Source of the DNA: Rhizobium sp. Root483D2
Lineage (GTDB): Bacteria; Pseudomonadota; Alphaproteobacteria; Rhizobiales; Rhizobiaceae
NCBI RefSeq assembly: GCF_001426685.1
Contig: NZ_LMFB01000013.1
Span: forward strand, 80,478 to 144,477
Reading direction: 5' to 3'
Length of the DNA: 64,000 nt
Shown here: positions 43,423 through 52,005 of the stretch, one piece after another
Position numbering within the stretch: the stretch's first letter is position 1
How the letters are laid out: each line of letters begins with the position of its first letter
Position numbers and translations under genes: made by a program
Notes under the pieces: model-generated
The model's input: only the letters and a program-made list of their open reading frames with translations
Told to the model about the DNA's origin: nothing
Databases searched by the model: none

Positions 43423-44235
43423 TCAGCCGACGAATGCGCGTTCGATGACGAATTCGCCCGGCTTGTTGTTGGAGCCTTCGTTCAAGCCGGCGGCCTCCAG
43501 AATTTCCTTGGTTTCCTTCAGCATCTCCGTCGAGCCGCAGATCATGCCGCGATCGGTTAATGGGTCGAAGGCCGGCAGGCCAAGGTCCGAGAACATCTTG
43601 CCGTCACGCATCAGGTTGGTGATGCGGCCCTTGAACGGATAATCCTCGCGGGTCACCGTCGCATAATGCCGCAGCTTGTCGCCGACCAGTTCGGCCAGGA
43701 ATTCGTGGTTGCGGATTTCTTCGAGCAGGTCGAAGCCGTATTTCAGTTCGGCCACGTCGCGGGTCGTGTGGGTGAGGATGACTTCCTCGAACTTCTCGAA
43801 GGTTTCGGGATCACGGATCAGGCTCGCAAACGGCGCGATGCCGGTTCCGGTCGAAAACATGTAGAGGCGCTTGCCAGACGTCAGCGCGTCGAGCACCAGG
43901 GTGCCCGTCGGCTTCTTGCGCATCAGCACCTGATCGCCGGGCTTGATGCTCTGCAGATGCGAGGTCAGCGGACCGTCCTGCACCTTGATCGAGAAGAATT
44001 CCAGCTCCTCGTCCCAGGCGGGGCTCGCGATCGAATAGGCGCGGTAGACCGGCTTGCCCTCGACCATCAGGCCGATCATGGCGAATTCACCCGAGCGGAA
44101 CCGGAATTCCGTCGGACGCGTCATGCGGAAGCTGAACAGCCGGTCCGTATAATGCGTGACCTTCGTCACCGTTTCAGCGAACACGCCGGCGGGCACGGTT
44201 GCGGCAAATTCTTCGATCTTGGCAGGAGCATTCAT
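43423..44235 (-). CDS. fpr: Ferredoxin--NADP+ reductase
   Basis: Fpr passes electrons between NADPH and ferredoxin or flavodoxin. The 270-residue flavoprotein has the FAD motif YRAYSIASP, the pyrophosphate segment KKPTGTLVLDAL, and the NADP motif MFSTGTGIAPFASLIRDP. It also has MICGSTEM and ends in ERAFVG, as in the bacterial subclass I proteins. It is monocistronic with its own terminator. It lies next to a sulfite reductase operon that has no CysJ flavoprotein, so it may feed that enzyme through ferredoxin; that link is inference. Confidence 0.95.
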   Translation of the reverse strand: MNAPAKIEEFAATVPAGVFAETVTKVTHYTDRLFSFRMTRPTEFRFRSGEFAMIGLMVEGKPVYRAYSIASPAWDEELEFFSIKVQDGPLTSHLQSIKPGDQVLMRKKPTGTLVLDALTSGKRLYMFSTGTGIAPFASLIRDPETFEKFEEVILTHTTRDVAELKYGFDLLEEIRNHEFLAELVGDKLRHYATVTREDYPFKGRITNLMRDGKMFSDLGLPAFDPLTDRGMICGSTEMLKETKEILEAAGLNEGSNNKPGEFVIERAFVG

Positions 44236-44373
44236 TTCGGGGTCAGGTCCTGTAATGATGAGTAACGCTTTCAGGTATCAGCGGATATTCCAAAAGGCGC
44301 CGATTTGGAAGCAAATCCGTTCCAATTATAGCGCCTTTTTCAGATTGATGCGTGTTTCAGTGTGTCGCAGCCG

Positions 44374-44871
44374 TCAGGAAACCCGCCGCCAGCTGTAGGA
44401 TTTCGCATCGGCCGAAGGTCTGGCCGTCGGCTGGTAGTGATTGTCGATCCCCGGCAAACGCCCTTCCGACAGACGCTTGAGCGCCGTTTCGTTGCTGACG
44501 GCAAAGCTATCGATGCCACAGCGCAGCATCAGCGGCACCTGGTCGATCAGCACGTCGCCGACGGCGCGGATTTCCTTGCCGTAACCGAGACGCACGCGCA
44601 GCAGCGACGCGTGGCTGAAGGCGCGGCCATCGTTGAACGCGGGAAAAGCCACCGCAATCAACGACACTTGCTCCAGAAACGGCTGCAGCCGCGTCACATC
44701 GTCGGCGGGGTTGACCAACACACCAAGCCCGCTCTCGCCGGCCTGTGCCTTTTCAACAAAGGCGTCGATCCCCAAAATGGCCTTCTCGTTGGAGCCGGCC
44801 TTGGTTTCCTCGGTTTCGACGACCCAGGGGTCATCCGTGACGAAACCGGTTTCTTTCCAGATCTGTGTCAT
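44374..44871 (-). CDS. DUF934 family protein of sulfur assimilation operon
   Basis: A 165-residue member of DUF934, often annotated as a putative oxidoreductase and commonly placed beside cysI and cysH. Its reaction is not known. It begins MTQIWKETGFVTDDPWVVET. The C-terminal block has GRAFSHASLLRVRLGYGKEI, VGDVLIDQVPLMLRCGIDSF and ends with YQPTARPSADAKSYSWRRVS, all family features. GAGGACAAGCAT precedes the ATG at 44871. The longer frame into cysI is a shadow. It is ten bases after cysI. No cysH follows here, unlike in some relatives. Confidence 0.85.
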   Translation of the reverse strand: MTQIWKETGFVTDDPWVVETEETKAGSNEKAILGIDAFVEKAQAGESGLGVLVNPADDVTRLQPFLEQVSLIAVAFPAFNDGRAFSHASLLRVRLGYGKEIRAVGDVLIDQVPLMLRCGIDSFAVSNETALKRLSEGRLPGIDNHYQPTARPSADAKSYSWRRVS

Positions 44872-44881
44872 ATGCTTGTCC

Positions 44882-46555
44882 TCAGGCCGCTTCCTGCGCA
44901 TTGCCGCCATAGAGCGCATCCTTGAACGGCTGCGGCCCGACCCGGCGATAGGCCGCAAGGAAGATTTCCGACGGATCCGTTCGCAAGGACAGATAGGTAT
45001 TGACGATCGTCTCGATCGCGTCGGTGACCTTTTCAGGCTCAAAGCCGCGGCCGATGATCTCGCCGATCGAGGTATTCTCGTCGCCGGAACCGCCAAGCGT
45101 GATCTGGTAGAGTTCGGCACCCTTCTTTTCCACGCCCAGCAGGCCGATATGGCCGACATGGTGATGGCCGCAGGCATTGATGCAGCCGGAGATCTTGATC
45201 TTCAGCTCGCCAATCTCGGCCTGCCGGTCCGGGTCACCGAAGCGGGTGGAGATTTCCTGCGACAGCGGGATGGAGCGCGCATTGGCAAGCGCGCAATAGT
45301 CCAAGCCGGGACAGGCAATGATATCCGTGATCAGACCGGCATTGGCCGTCGCCAGACCAATCGCAACGAGACCACGGTAGAGCGCTTCCAGATCGGCCAG
45401 CGCCACATGCGGCAGGATGATATTCTGCTCATGGCTGATGCGGATTTCATCAAAGGCGTATTCCTGCGCCAAATCGGCAATCGCATCCATCTGGCTGTCG
45501 CTGGCATCGCCTGGAATGCCGCCGATCGGCTTCAGCGACACCGTCACCATGCCATAGTCAGGGTGCTTGTGCGGCTGTACATTCTGCTGCACCCAGCGGG
45601 CAAAGTCCGGATCGGCCTTCTTCCAGCCGGCCAGATTGGCCCAGCCTTCGGGACGGTCGGTCAGCGGCGGAGGTGCGAAATAGCTGGTGATCGCCTGGAT
45701 ATCTGCATCCGGCAGCTTCAGCTCCGTGTTCTTCAGCTGCAGGAACTCCTGCTCGACCTGGCCTGTCAGGTTCTCCACGCCGGTTTCGTGCACGAGGATC
45801 TTGATGCGCGCCTTGTACTTGTTGTCGCGGCGGCCGTGCAGATTGTACACCCGCATGATCGCTGTCGTATAGGACAACAGATCCTCTTCCGGCAGGAAAT
45901 CGCGGATTTTCTTGGCGATCATCGGCGTGCGGCCCTGCCCGCCGCCGACATAGACGGCAAAGCCGATCTCGCCCTTGTCGTTCTTCTTCAGGTGCAGGCC
46001 GATATCGTGCACCTGAATGGCGGCGCGGTCGCGCTCGGCGCCGGTAACGGCGATCTTGAACTTGCGCGGCAGGAAGGAAAACTCCGGATGAACCGACGAC
46101 CACTGGCGCAGGATTTCGGCGTAAGGGCGCGGGTCGGCGACTTCGTCGGCAGCGGCACCGGCAAAATGATCGGCGGTGACGTTGCGGATACAGTTGCCCG
46201 ACGTCTGGATCGCGTGCATCTCGACCGAGGCAAGCTCCGCCAGGATATCCGGCGTGTCAGAGAGTTTCGGCCAATTGTACTGGATGTTCTGGCGCGTGGT
46301 GAAATGGCCGTAACCGCGATCATATTTGCGGGCGATATGGGCCAGCATGCGCATCTGGTCGCTGTTCAGCGTGCCATAGGGAATGGCGACCCGCAGCATA
46401 TAGGCGTGCAGCTGCAGATAGACGCCGTTCATCAGCCGGAGAGGCTTGAAGGCATCCTCGGCAAGCGCGCCGGAAAGACGGCGCGTGACCTGATCGCGAA
46501 ACTGGGCAACACGGTCGGCAACAAAGGCATGGTCGAATTCGTCGTAACGGTACAT
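44882..46555 (-). CDS. cysI: Sulfite reductase hemoprotein (siroheme/4Fe-4S)
   Basis: This 557-residue enzyme reduces sulfite to sulfide by six electrons; nitrite reductase activity is a possible alternative in the same superfamily. It has two repeated ferredoxin-like halves, the siroheme-binding arginines in GYGHFTTRQNIQYNW, and the cluster-ligand cysteines in ACPGLDYCALANARS and SGCINACGHHHVGHIG. AAGGAAAAGAAG precedes the ATG. It sits between DUF2849 and DUF934 genes and downstream of cysG, which makes siroheme. This favours sulfite over nitrite as substrate. Confidence 0.93.
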   Translation of the reverse strand: MYRYDEFDHAFVADRVAQFRDQVTRRLSGALAEDAFKPLRLMNGVYLQLHAYMLRVAIPYGTLNSDQMRMLAHIARKYDRGYGHFTTRQNIQYNWPKLSDTPDILAELASVEMHAIQTSGNCIRNVTADHFAGAAADEVADPRPYAEILRQWSSVHPEFSFLPRKFKIAVTGAERDRAAIQVHDIGLHLKKNDKGEIGFAVYVGGGQGRTPMIAKKIRDFLPEEDLLSYTTAIMRVYNLHGRRDNKYKARIKILVHETGVENLTGQVEQEFLQLKNTELKLPDADIQAITSYFAPPPLTDRPEGWANLAGWKKADPDFARWVQQNVQPHKHPDYGMVTVSLKPIGGIPGDASDSQMDAIADLAQEYAFDEIRISHEQNIILPHVALADLEALYRGLVAIGLATANAGLITDIIACPGLDYCALANARSIPLSQEISTRFGDPDRQAEIGELKIKISGCINACGHHHVGHIGLLGVEKKGAELYQITLGGSGDENTSIGEIIGRGFEPEKVTDAIETIVNTYLSLRTDPSEIFLAAYRRVGPQPFKDALYGGNAQEAA

Positions 46556-46569
46556 CGGTCTTCTTTTCC

Positions 46570-46884
46570 TTAAGCCACCTGAACGGGGCCGGTCAGGCCC
46601 TTGTATCCCGGCGCATAGTCGATCGTCGGGCCTTCGGCGCGAACACGCTCGCGCATCCGCAAAGGCCTGAGCACGCCTGCTACTTCTTCAATATCAATGA
46701 CATTCACGTCAACCACCTTGTTATCGGCAAAGGCAGCCTTTCCAGTCGCTTCCAGAGCGGTGACCGCCTCAGCATGGCGGGCGATAAACGCATCCTGCAG
46801 CGATTCCACCCAGTTGCCGGAGGCATCGAGCCAGACGGAAATGCCGTCGGACAGGCGGTTTGCGGTCAATACCTTGTCGGCCAT
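46570..46884 (-). CDS. DUF2849 domain protein
   Basis: A 104-residue protein of a family found almost only between cysG and cysI in alphaproteobacteria; function unknown. It starts MADKVLTANRLSDGISVWLD, a small beta-rich domain. Later come ADNKVVDVNVIDIEEVAGVL and PIDYAPGYKGLTGP-like residues (here TIDYAPGYKGLTGPVQVA). It starts two bases after the cysG stop begins and precedes cysI by 14 bases, so its dose is tied to siroheme synthesis. A role in siroheme delivery is possible but not shown. Confidence 0.85.
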   Translation of the reverse strand: MADKVLTANRLSDGISVWLDASGNWVESLQDAFIARHAEAVTALEATGKAAFADNKVVDVNVIDIEEVAGVLRPLRMRERVRAEGPTIDYAPGYKGLTGPVQVA

Positions 46885-46885
46885 G

Positions 46886-48340
46886 TCAGTTCCTCACTTC
46901 ATCAGTCTGTTTGTGCTGCACGTCTGCGGCCGAACCGTTCGTCTTGCGCGTGACCAGCGGCTGCGACCGTTCGAAATTCGCGCCGGCCACCGCATCGCCG
47001 ATGATCACCATGACCGGACCATCCAGCTCGTCGCGATATTGCAGGTCCGGCAGATCCTTCAACGTGCCGTGCAGAAGCTTGCGCCCGGCGCGGCTGGCGT
47101 TTTCGATCACGGCGACCGTGGTTTCCGCCGGCAAACCGGCTTCGATCAGCCGCGCCGCAACGGAGGCTGCCACCGTGCGGCCCATATAGACGGCAATGGT
47201 CGCACCGGAAATGGCAAGACGGGCCCAGTCGGGCAGGACGTCACCGGTGAGATCATGGCCGGTGGTAAAGATCAGCGACGAGGCGACACCGCGCAGCGTC
47301 AGCGGCAACTCGAAATCGGCAGCGGCCGCAAAAGCCGAGGTAATGCCGGGAACGATCTCGTAGGTGATCCCGGCTTCGCGCAAAGCCGCCATCTCTTCGC
47401 CGGCGCGGCCATAGACCAGCGGATCGCCCGACTTCAGCCGCACGACACGCTTGCCGTCCTGACCGAGGCGCACCAGCAGCTGGTTGATCTCATCCTGCGA
47501 TTTCGAATGGCAGCCCTTGCGCTTGCCAACCGGCAGGCGCTCAGCGTCGCGGCGGCCCATATCGACGATCGCCTGCGGCACCAGCGCATCATAGACGATC
47601 ACATCGGCTTCCATCATGACGCGCTGGGCCCGCAACGTCAAAAGGTCTTCCGCCCCCGGACCCGCACCCACCAGCCAGACATGGCCGGGAACCCGATCGA
47701 CCGACTGCAGCAGCCGGGATGCTTCCCGGCGCGCTTCGGCGATATTTCCAAGCGACACCTGATCTGCGACCGGGCCGGAAAAGAACCGGCGCCAGAACAC
47801 ACGGCGGGAAACGCCGCGCGGCAGAACACGGTCGGCGGCATCGCGATAGGCCTGCGCCAGCGAAGCGAGCGCGCCAAGGGAGGGGGAAAGCAGCTGATCG
47901 ATCTGCGCGCGGATCATCTGGGCGAGCACCGGCCCTGCGCCCTCGGTGCCGATTGCGACGGCGACGGGCGCGCGATTGACCAATGCCGGCGTCAGGAAAT
48001 CGCAGAATTCCGGCTGATCCACCGCATTGGCCGGAATTTTCTGCGCCCGCGCCGCAGCGACGATCAGGCGGTCGTGTGCCGCGTCGCCGGTTGCGGCAAA
48101 GACCAGCGTTGCGCCGTCGACCTGGCCTGCCTCGAAAGGCGTTGCGACATGGTCGATCGAATTCACGGACAGGAACGCGGCGAAGTCGTCTTCCGGCGCA
48201 TCCGCATAGGCGACGATCCGGGCTTGCGTGTTGAGCAACAGCCGAACCTTGGCAAATGCCTCGTCACCATTGCCGAAAACCGCCACGCATTTCTGCGCAA
48301 CGCGGAAGAAGGCCGGAAAGACGGTCAGTTGTTCGGTCAT
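46886..48340 (-). CDS. cysG: Siroheme synthase (trifunctional)
   Basis: CysG turns uroporphyrinogen III into siroheme by methylation, oxidation and iron insertion. The 484-residue protein has an N-terminal precorrin-2 dehydrogenase/ferrochelatase part, with a dinucleotide site CVAVFGNGDEAFAKVRLL and VFAATGDAAHDR. The C-terminal SAM methyltransferase has VWLVGAGPGAEDLLTLRA and VVRLKSGDPLVYGRAGEE. It is the first gene of the cysG-DUF2849-cysI-DUF934 operon. The 240 bases upstream, shared with a divergent deaminase gene, must hold the promoter. I saw no clear CysB/CysL box. Confidence 0.95.
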   Translation of the reverse strand: MTEQLTVFPAFFRVAQKCVAVFGNGDEAFAKVRLLLNTQARIVAYADAPEDDFAAFLSVNSIDHVATPFEAGQVDGATLVFAATGDAAHDRLIVAAARAQKIPANAVDQPEFCDFLTPALVNRAPVAVAIGTEGAGPVLAQMIRAQIDQLLSPSLGALASLAQAYRDAADRVLPRGVSRRVFWRRFFSGPVADQVSLGNIAEARREASRLLQSVDRVPGHVWLVGAGPGAEDLLTLRAQRVMMEADVIVYDALVPQAIVDMGRRDAERLPVGKRKGCHSKSQDEINQLLVRLGQDGKRVVRLKSGDPLVYGRAGEEMAALREAGITYEIVPGITSAFAAAADFELPLTLRGVASSLIFTTGHDLTGDVLPDWARLAISGATIAVYMGRTVAASVAARLIEAGLPAETTVAVIENASRAGRKLLHGTLKDLPDLQYRDELDGPVMVIIGDAVAGANFERSQPLVTRKTNGSAADVQHKQTDEVRN

Positions 48341-48582
48341 CGTGTGGGAATCTGATCCTGTTACAGGTTATGGGGAATATCCCCTTTATACCTTGAAAAT
48401 TGAAGAAACAGAAATTCCGATGCCTTTGCAGGCGGATATTCTTTTGCTCGACTCCAGCATAATTTGAGCAAATCTCTCCGAGGACAAGGCCTTCGGCAAC
48501 GGCAGGATCGTGTTTCCGAGCATTGCCTATACCACTTCAAATCCGCTAAATGCCAGTAATCCTATTGTATGGAGCCAATGGT

Positions 48583-49173
48583 TTGACGAACAATTCCAAA
48601 CTTGCAGAACGCCTGCTGAGCGTCATCGAGACAGACGTCCTGCCCCTGACGGAAAAGGGTGTCGCTGCCGGCAACAAGGTTTTCGGTGCGGCGATCCTGC
48701 GCAAATCGGACCTGTCGCTCATCATCGCGGAAACCAACAACGAGACGGAAAACCCGCTCTGGCATGGCGAAGTGCATACGCTGAAACGCTTTTACGAGCG
48801 CGCCGAAAAGCCTGACACCAAGGACCTCATCTTCCTCTCTACCCACGAACCCTGCTCGATGTGCCTCTCGGCGATCACCTGGGCGGGCTTTGACAATTTC
48901 TACTACCTGTTCAGCCACGAGGATTCACGCGACGCGTTTTCGATCCCGCACGACCTGAAAATCCTGAAAGAGGTTTTCCGGCTCGATCCTGGCGGCTATG
49001 CCAAGACCAACGCCTTCTGGCGCTCCTCTTCGATCGCCGATCTCGTGGCGACATCGGACGAGGCCGGCAAGGCCGCGCTACGGGAACAGGACCGGCGCAT
49101 TCGCGCCAAGTACCAGTCGTTGTCGGATGATTATCAGTCCGGCAAGGACGCCAACGCCATTCCATTGAATTGA
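48583..49173 (+). CDS. Cytidine/deoxycytidylate-deaminase-fold protein
   Basis: A 196-residue zinc deaminase-fold protein. The zinc site is formed by HGE in ENPLWHGEVHTLKRF and by the pair in STHEPCSMCLSAITW. This resembles nucleoside or guanine deaminases and TadA, but the segment WHGEVH and the long C-terminal part with FWRSSSIADLV differ from TadA. I start it at a TTG (48583), because GGAG lies seven bases before it. The ATG at 48550 has no ribosome site and would add eleven residues. mazG follows almost at once. Substrate unknown. Confidence 0.78.
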   Translation: MTNNSKLAERLLSVIETDVLPLTEKGVAAGNKVFGAAILRKSDLSLIIAETNNETENPLWHGEVHTLKRFYERAEKPDTKDLIFLSTHEPCSMCLSAITWAGFDNFYYLFSHEDSRDAFSIPHDLKILKEVFRLDPGGYAKTNAFWRSSSIADLVATSDEAGKAALREQDRRIRAKYQSLSDDYQSGKDANAIPLN

Positions 49174-49178
49174 GCCCG

Positions 49179-50012
49179 ATGCACCCCTCCAAGGATATCG
49201 CCCGCCTGCTGGAAATCATGGAAGCCCTGCGTCAGCCCGACACCGGCTGCCCATGGGATATCGTCCAGACCTTCGAGACGATCAAACCGTATACGCTGGA
49301 AGAAGCCTACGAGGTTGCCGACGCGATCGAGCGCGCCGATATGGACGATCTCTGCGACGAGCTCGGCGACCTGCTTCTGCAGGTGGTTTTCCACGCCCGC
49401 ATGGCGCAGGAAGCCGGCGATTTTGCCTTTGGCGACGTGGTCGAAGCGATCACCCGAAAAATGATCCGGCGCCACCCGCATGTGTTTGCGCGGTCTGACG
49501 CGGATACGCCGCAGGCCGTGAAACTGCAATGGGACGAGATCAAGCAGGCGGAAAAGGCCGAACGCCGCAAGCGGCGGGCAAAGCGCGGCCTGCCTGAGGA
49601 TGTCAACACAGGTCATCTCGGCTCCGTCCAGCGCAGTTTCCCGGCGCTGGTCGAGGCTTTGAAACTGCAGGAACGGGCGGCCAAGGTCGGTTTCGACTGG
49701 TCCTCGCCTGAGCCGATCCTCGACAAGATCGAAGAGGAGATTGCCGAACTGCGCGAGGCGCTCGCTTTGAACGACAAGGCAAAGGTGGCAGACGAACTCG
49801 GCGATCTGATCTTCGCCGTCGTCAACATCGGCCGCCATGTGGGCGCTGATCCCGAAATGGCGCTGCGCGGCACCAACACAAAGTTCCGCCGCCGTTTCGC
49901 GCATATCGAGACGGAACTGGAAGCTCAGGGGGAAACGCTGGAGGCGGCAACGCTGGAGCGGATGGAGGAACTGTGGCAGGCAGCCAAGGCGATCGAGCGG
50001 CAGTTGAGGTAA
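49179..50012 (+). CDS. mazG: Nucleoside triphosphate pyrophosphohydrolase MazG
   Basis: MazG hydrolyses nucleoside triphosphates to monophosphates and lowers ppGpp or damaged nucleotides. The 277-residue protein has the tandem MazG domains of the long form. The first has RQPDTGCPWDIVQTFETIKP and the EExxE-ExxD metal motif in LEEAYEVADAIERADMDDLC. The second has DKIEEEIAELREALALNDKA and DELGDLIFAVVNI. I prefer the ATG at 49179 over the overlapping TTG at 49170. It lies five bases after the deaminase gene, so the two nucleotide-acting enzymes are likely co-transcribed. Confidence 0.93.
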   Translation: MHPSKDIARLLEIMEALRQPDTGCPWDIVQTFETIKPYTLEEAYEVADAIERADMDDLCDELGDLLLQVVFHARMAQEAGDFAFGDVVEAITRKMIRRHPHVFARSDADTPQAVKLQWDEIKQAEKAERRKRRAKRGLPEDVNTGHLGSVQRSFPALVEALKLQERAAKVGFDWSSPEPILDKIEEEIAELREALALNDKAKVADELGDLIFAVVNIGRHVGADPEMALRGTNTKFRRRFAHIETELEAQGETLEAATLERMEELWQAAKAIERQLR

Positions 50013-50049
50013 CTGGCCCGCGTGAGCCAGCCGTCGATTCTGAGATCGG

Positions 50050-50212
50050 GGAGGCTTCACCCCCCTCTGTCACTGCGTGACATCTCCCCCTCAAGGGGGG
50101 AGATTCTTCTTTTTCCTAGCCGCCTAATATTGGAGAGGCACAGTCGATGCGGTCAATCTCCCCCCTTGAGGGGGAGATGTCGGCGTCGCCGACAGAGGGG
50201 GGTGTTAGCCCC
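50050..50212. repeat. CT-rich long inverted-repeat element
   Basis: The outer arms are ACCCCCCTCTGTC (50059-50071) and its exact complement (50191-50203). Inside come two copies of a C-run/G-run palindrome (CATCTCCCCCTCAAGGGGGG near 50081-50100, and its inverse near 50156-50178). A 55-base AT-richer middle separates them. Similar CT-rich units occur many times between genes in rhizobial genomes. It lies between convergent mazG and hflX and probably folds into one long hairpin that could end both transcripts. Confidence 0.88.
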
Positions 50213-50246
50213 GATTCCGGTAATAGGCCACCAGTCCGGTAATACG

Positions 50247-51572
50247 CTACCAGTCCTGCGCCGCAGCCTTCGGGCCATTGCCGAGCCGCCGTTCAAGCTC
50301 TTCCGCCTCGCTTGGCGTCATGCGCAGATCGAGGCTGACGGAGCCGTCTTCCAGGTCCTCGCGGCCATCGACCAACGTGTGTTCGTAGACCCAGGAGAGC
50401 AGCTGCAGCTTGCTGGCCGGCAGCACGACGTTGCATTCCATCAAGACGCCGGACAGGCGCTTGTTGATCTCGTCCAGCAGGTGATCGACACCCTCGCCCG
50501 TCACGGCCGAAACGGCGACGGTGTTTTCGCTGTGTTCGGCTTTCTGGACGAGGCTTTCATGCGCGTCGGCATCCAGCAGATCGACCTTGTTCCAGACTTC
50601 GATGATGCGCTCGGAGCGCGCCTTCTCGTCAATGCCGAGATCGGTGAGGATGCGCAGCACGTCCTGCGATTGAACCTGGTTGTCGGGGTCGGCGAGATCG
50701 CGCACGTGCAGGATCAGGTCGGCTTCCAGCACCTCTTCCAGCGTCGCGCGGAAGGCGGCGACCAGATGGGTCGGCAGGTCAGAGATGAAACCGACGGTGT
50801 CGGACAGCATCACCATGCGGCCATGCGGCAGTTTCATCCGGCGCAGCGTCGGATCAAGCGTTGCAAACAGCATGTCTTCGGCGAGAACGCCCGCACCGGT
50901 GATGCGGTTGAACAAAGTCGATTTGCCGGCATTGGTATAACCGACGAGGGCGACGATCGGATGCGGCACCTTCTTGCGCTTGGCGCGATGAAGCTGGCGG
51001 GTGCGGCGCACCTGCTCCAGCTCCTTTTCGAGCTTGACGATCTTTTCCTGCAAAAGCCGGCGGTCGGCCTCGATCTGGGTTTCACCCGGACCACCCATGA
51101 AGCCCGCGCCACCGCGCTGGCGCTCCAGGTGGGTCCAGCTGCGAACCAGGCGGCCCTTCTGGTAGTTCAGATGCGCAAGCTCGACCTGCAGCGTGCCTTC
51201 CTTGGTGGACGCACGGCGGCCGAAGATTTCCAGGATGAGACCGGTCCGGTCGATGACCTTGCAGTTCCATTCTTTTTCGAGATTGCGCTGCTGAACCGGC
51301 GTCAGCGGATGATCGATGATGACGAGACCGGCATTGTGCTCGCTCAAGAGATGGCCGATTTCCTCGATCTTGCCGCTGCCGAGCAACGTTCCGGGCTTGG
51401 GCTGGGCAATGGGCACGATGGCGCCGTGCACGACCTCCAGATCGATGGCAAGCGCCAGGCCGATCGTTTCCTCAAGCCGGCTTTCGTCGCTGCGTGTCGA
51501 GGTCGCGGCAATGATCTCAGCGTTCTGTCTGCCCGTCTTTTTCAGGACTGGGACGATGACAACGGCGCGCAT
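50247..51572 (-). CDS. hflX: Ribosome-associated GTPase HflX
   Basis: HflX splits stalled ribosomes under stress. The 441-residue protein has the HflX domain (GTLLGSGKIEEIGHLLSEH, DRTGLILEIFGRRASTKEG), the glycine-rich linker with QRGGAGFMGGPGETQIE, and the G domain: G1 GYTNAGKST, G3 DTVGFI, G4 NKVD. The ATG at 51572 lacks a clear ribosome site. No other start codon lies between it and the hfq stop, which is in the same frame. Translational coupling to hfq or a non-standard start is possible. hfq-hflX is a common pair. Confidence 0.94.
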   Translation of the reverse strand: MRAVVIVPVLKKTGRQNAEIIAATSTRSDESRLEETIGLALAIDLEVVHGAIVPIAQPKPGTLLGSGKIEEIGHLLSEHNAGLVIIDHPLTPVQQRNLEKEWNCKVIDRTGLILEIFGRRASTKEGTLQVELAHLNYQKGRLVRSWTHLERQRGGAGFMGGPGETQIEADRRLLQEKIVKLEKELEQVRRTRQLHRAKRKKVPHPIVALVGYTNAGKSTLFNRITGAGVLAEDMLFATLDPTLRRMKLPHGRMVMLSDTVGFISDLPTHLVAAFRATLEEVLEADLILHVRDLADPDNQVQSQDVLRILTDLGIDEKARSERIIEVWNKVDLLDADAHESLVQKAEHSENTVAVSAVTGEGVDHLLDEINKRLSGVLMECNVVLPASKLQLLSWVYEHTLVDGREDLEDGSVSLDLRMTPSEAEELERRLGNGPKAAAQDW

Positions 51573-51650
51573 GTCATCACGAAGCTTTTCAAGCTCCGGG
51601 ATGATCGACGCCGATTTGGTATCACGTTTGGTAATGTGTTTTATATCCCG

Positions 51651-51893
51651 TCAGGATGCGGATTCTTCGCTCTCGAACATCTGCATCGGCTGGCCCGGCA
51701 TGATTGTCGAGATGGCGTGCTTGTATACGAGCTGGGAATGCCCGTCACGCCGCAAAAGCACACAGAAATTGTCAAAAGACGTGACAACGCCCGTCAGTTT
51801 CACACCATTGATAAGAAAAATTGTCAGAGATATCTTCTGCTTGCGGACTGTGTTGAGAAACAGATCCTGCAAGTTCTGAGAACGTTCCGCCAT
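51651..51893 (-). CDS. hfq: RNA chaperone Hfq
   Basis: Hfq is the hexameric Sm-like chaperone that pairs small RNAs with messages. The 80-residue protein has [20 protein letters not shown] (Sm1), [18 protein letters not shown], and the Sm2 motif [12 protein letters not shown]. It has the short C-terminal tail typical of alphaproteobacteria. hflX follows in the same reading frame after a TGA stop. In rhizobia hfq is tied to nitrogen regulation, in keeping with the ntr genes upstream. Confidence 0.97.
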   Translation of the reverse strand: MAERSQNLQDLFLNTVRKQKISLTIFLINGVKLTGVVTSFDNFCVLLRRDGHSQLVYKHAISTIMPGQPMQMFESEESAS

Positions 51894-51936
51894 AGCGCCG
51901 CTTCTTTCTTATTTTCCGGTTCGATTTAACCGGTTG

Positions 51937-51942
51937 ATTATA
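51937..51942 (-). promoter_or_regulatory. Candidate -10 box of hfq
   Basis: TATAAT on the minus strand, 44 bases upstream of the hfq ATG and within the 112-base gap to dat. No convincing -35 is found at 16-18 bases. A small palindrome CCGGTT/AACCGG (51916-51933) lies between the box and the gene. Confidence 0.4.
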
Positions 51943-52005
51943 CAATCTGAATAGCCCCGAACGCTGGAAAAAACCTGTCTTTAAAGCGTCCCCCCGGATT
52001 TGGTA

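Noticed and set aside
50013-50246. CRISPR-like or tandem repeat between mazG and hflX
   Set aside because: The repeated units are inverted, not direct with equal spacers; it is a single long palindromic element.
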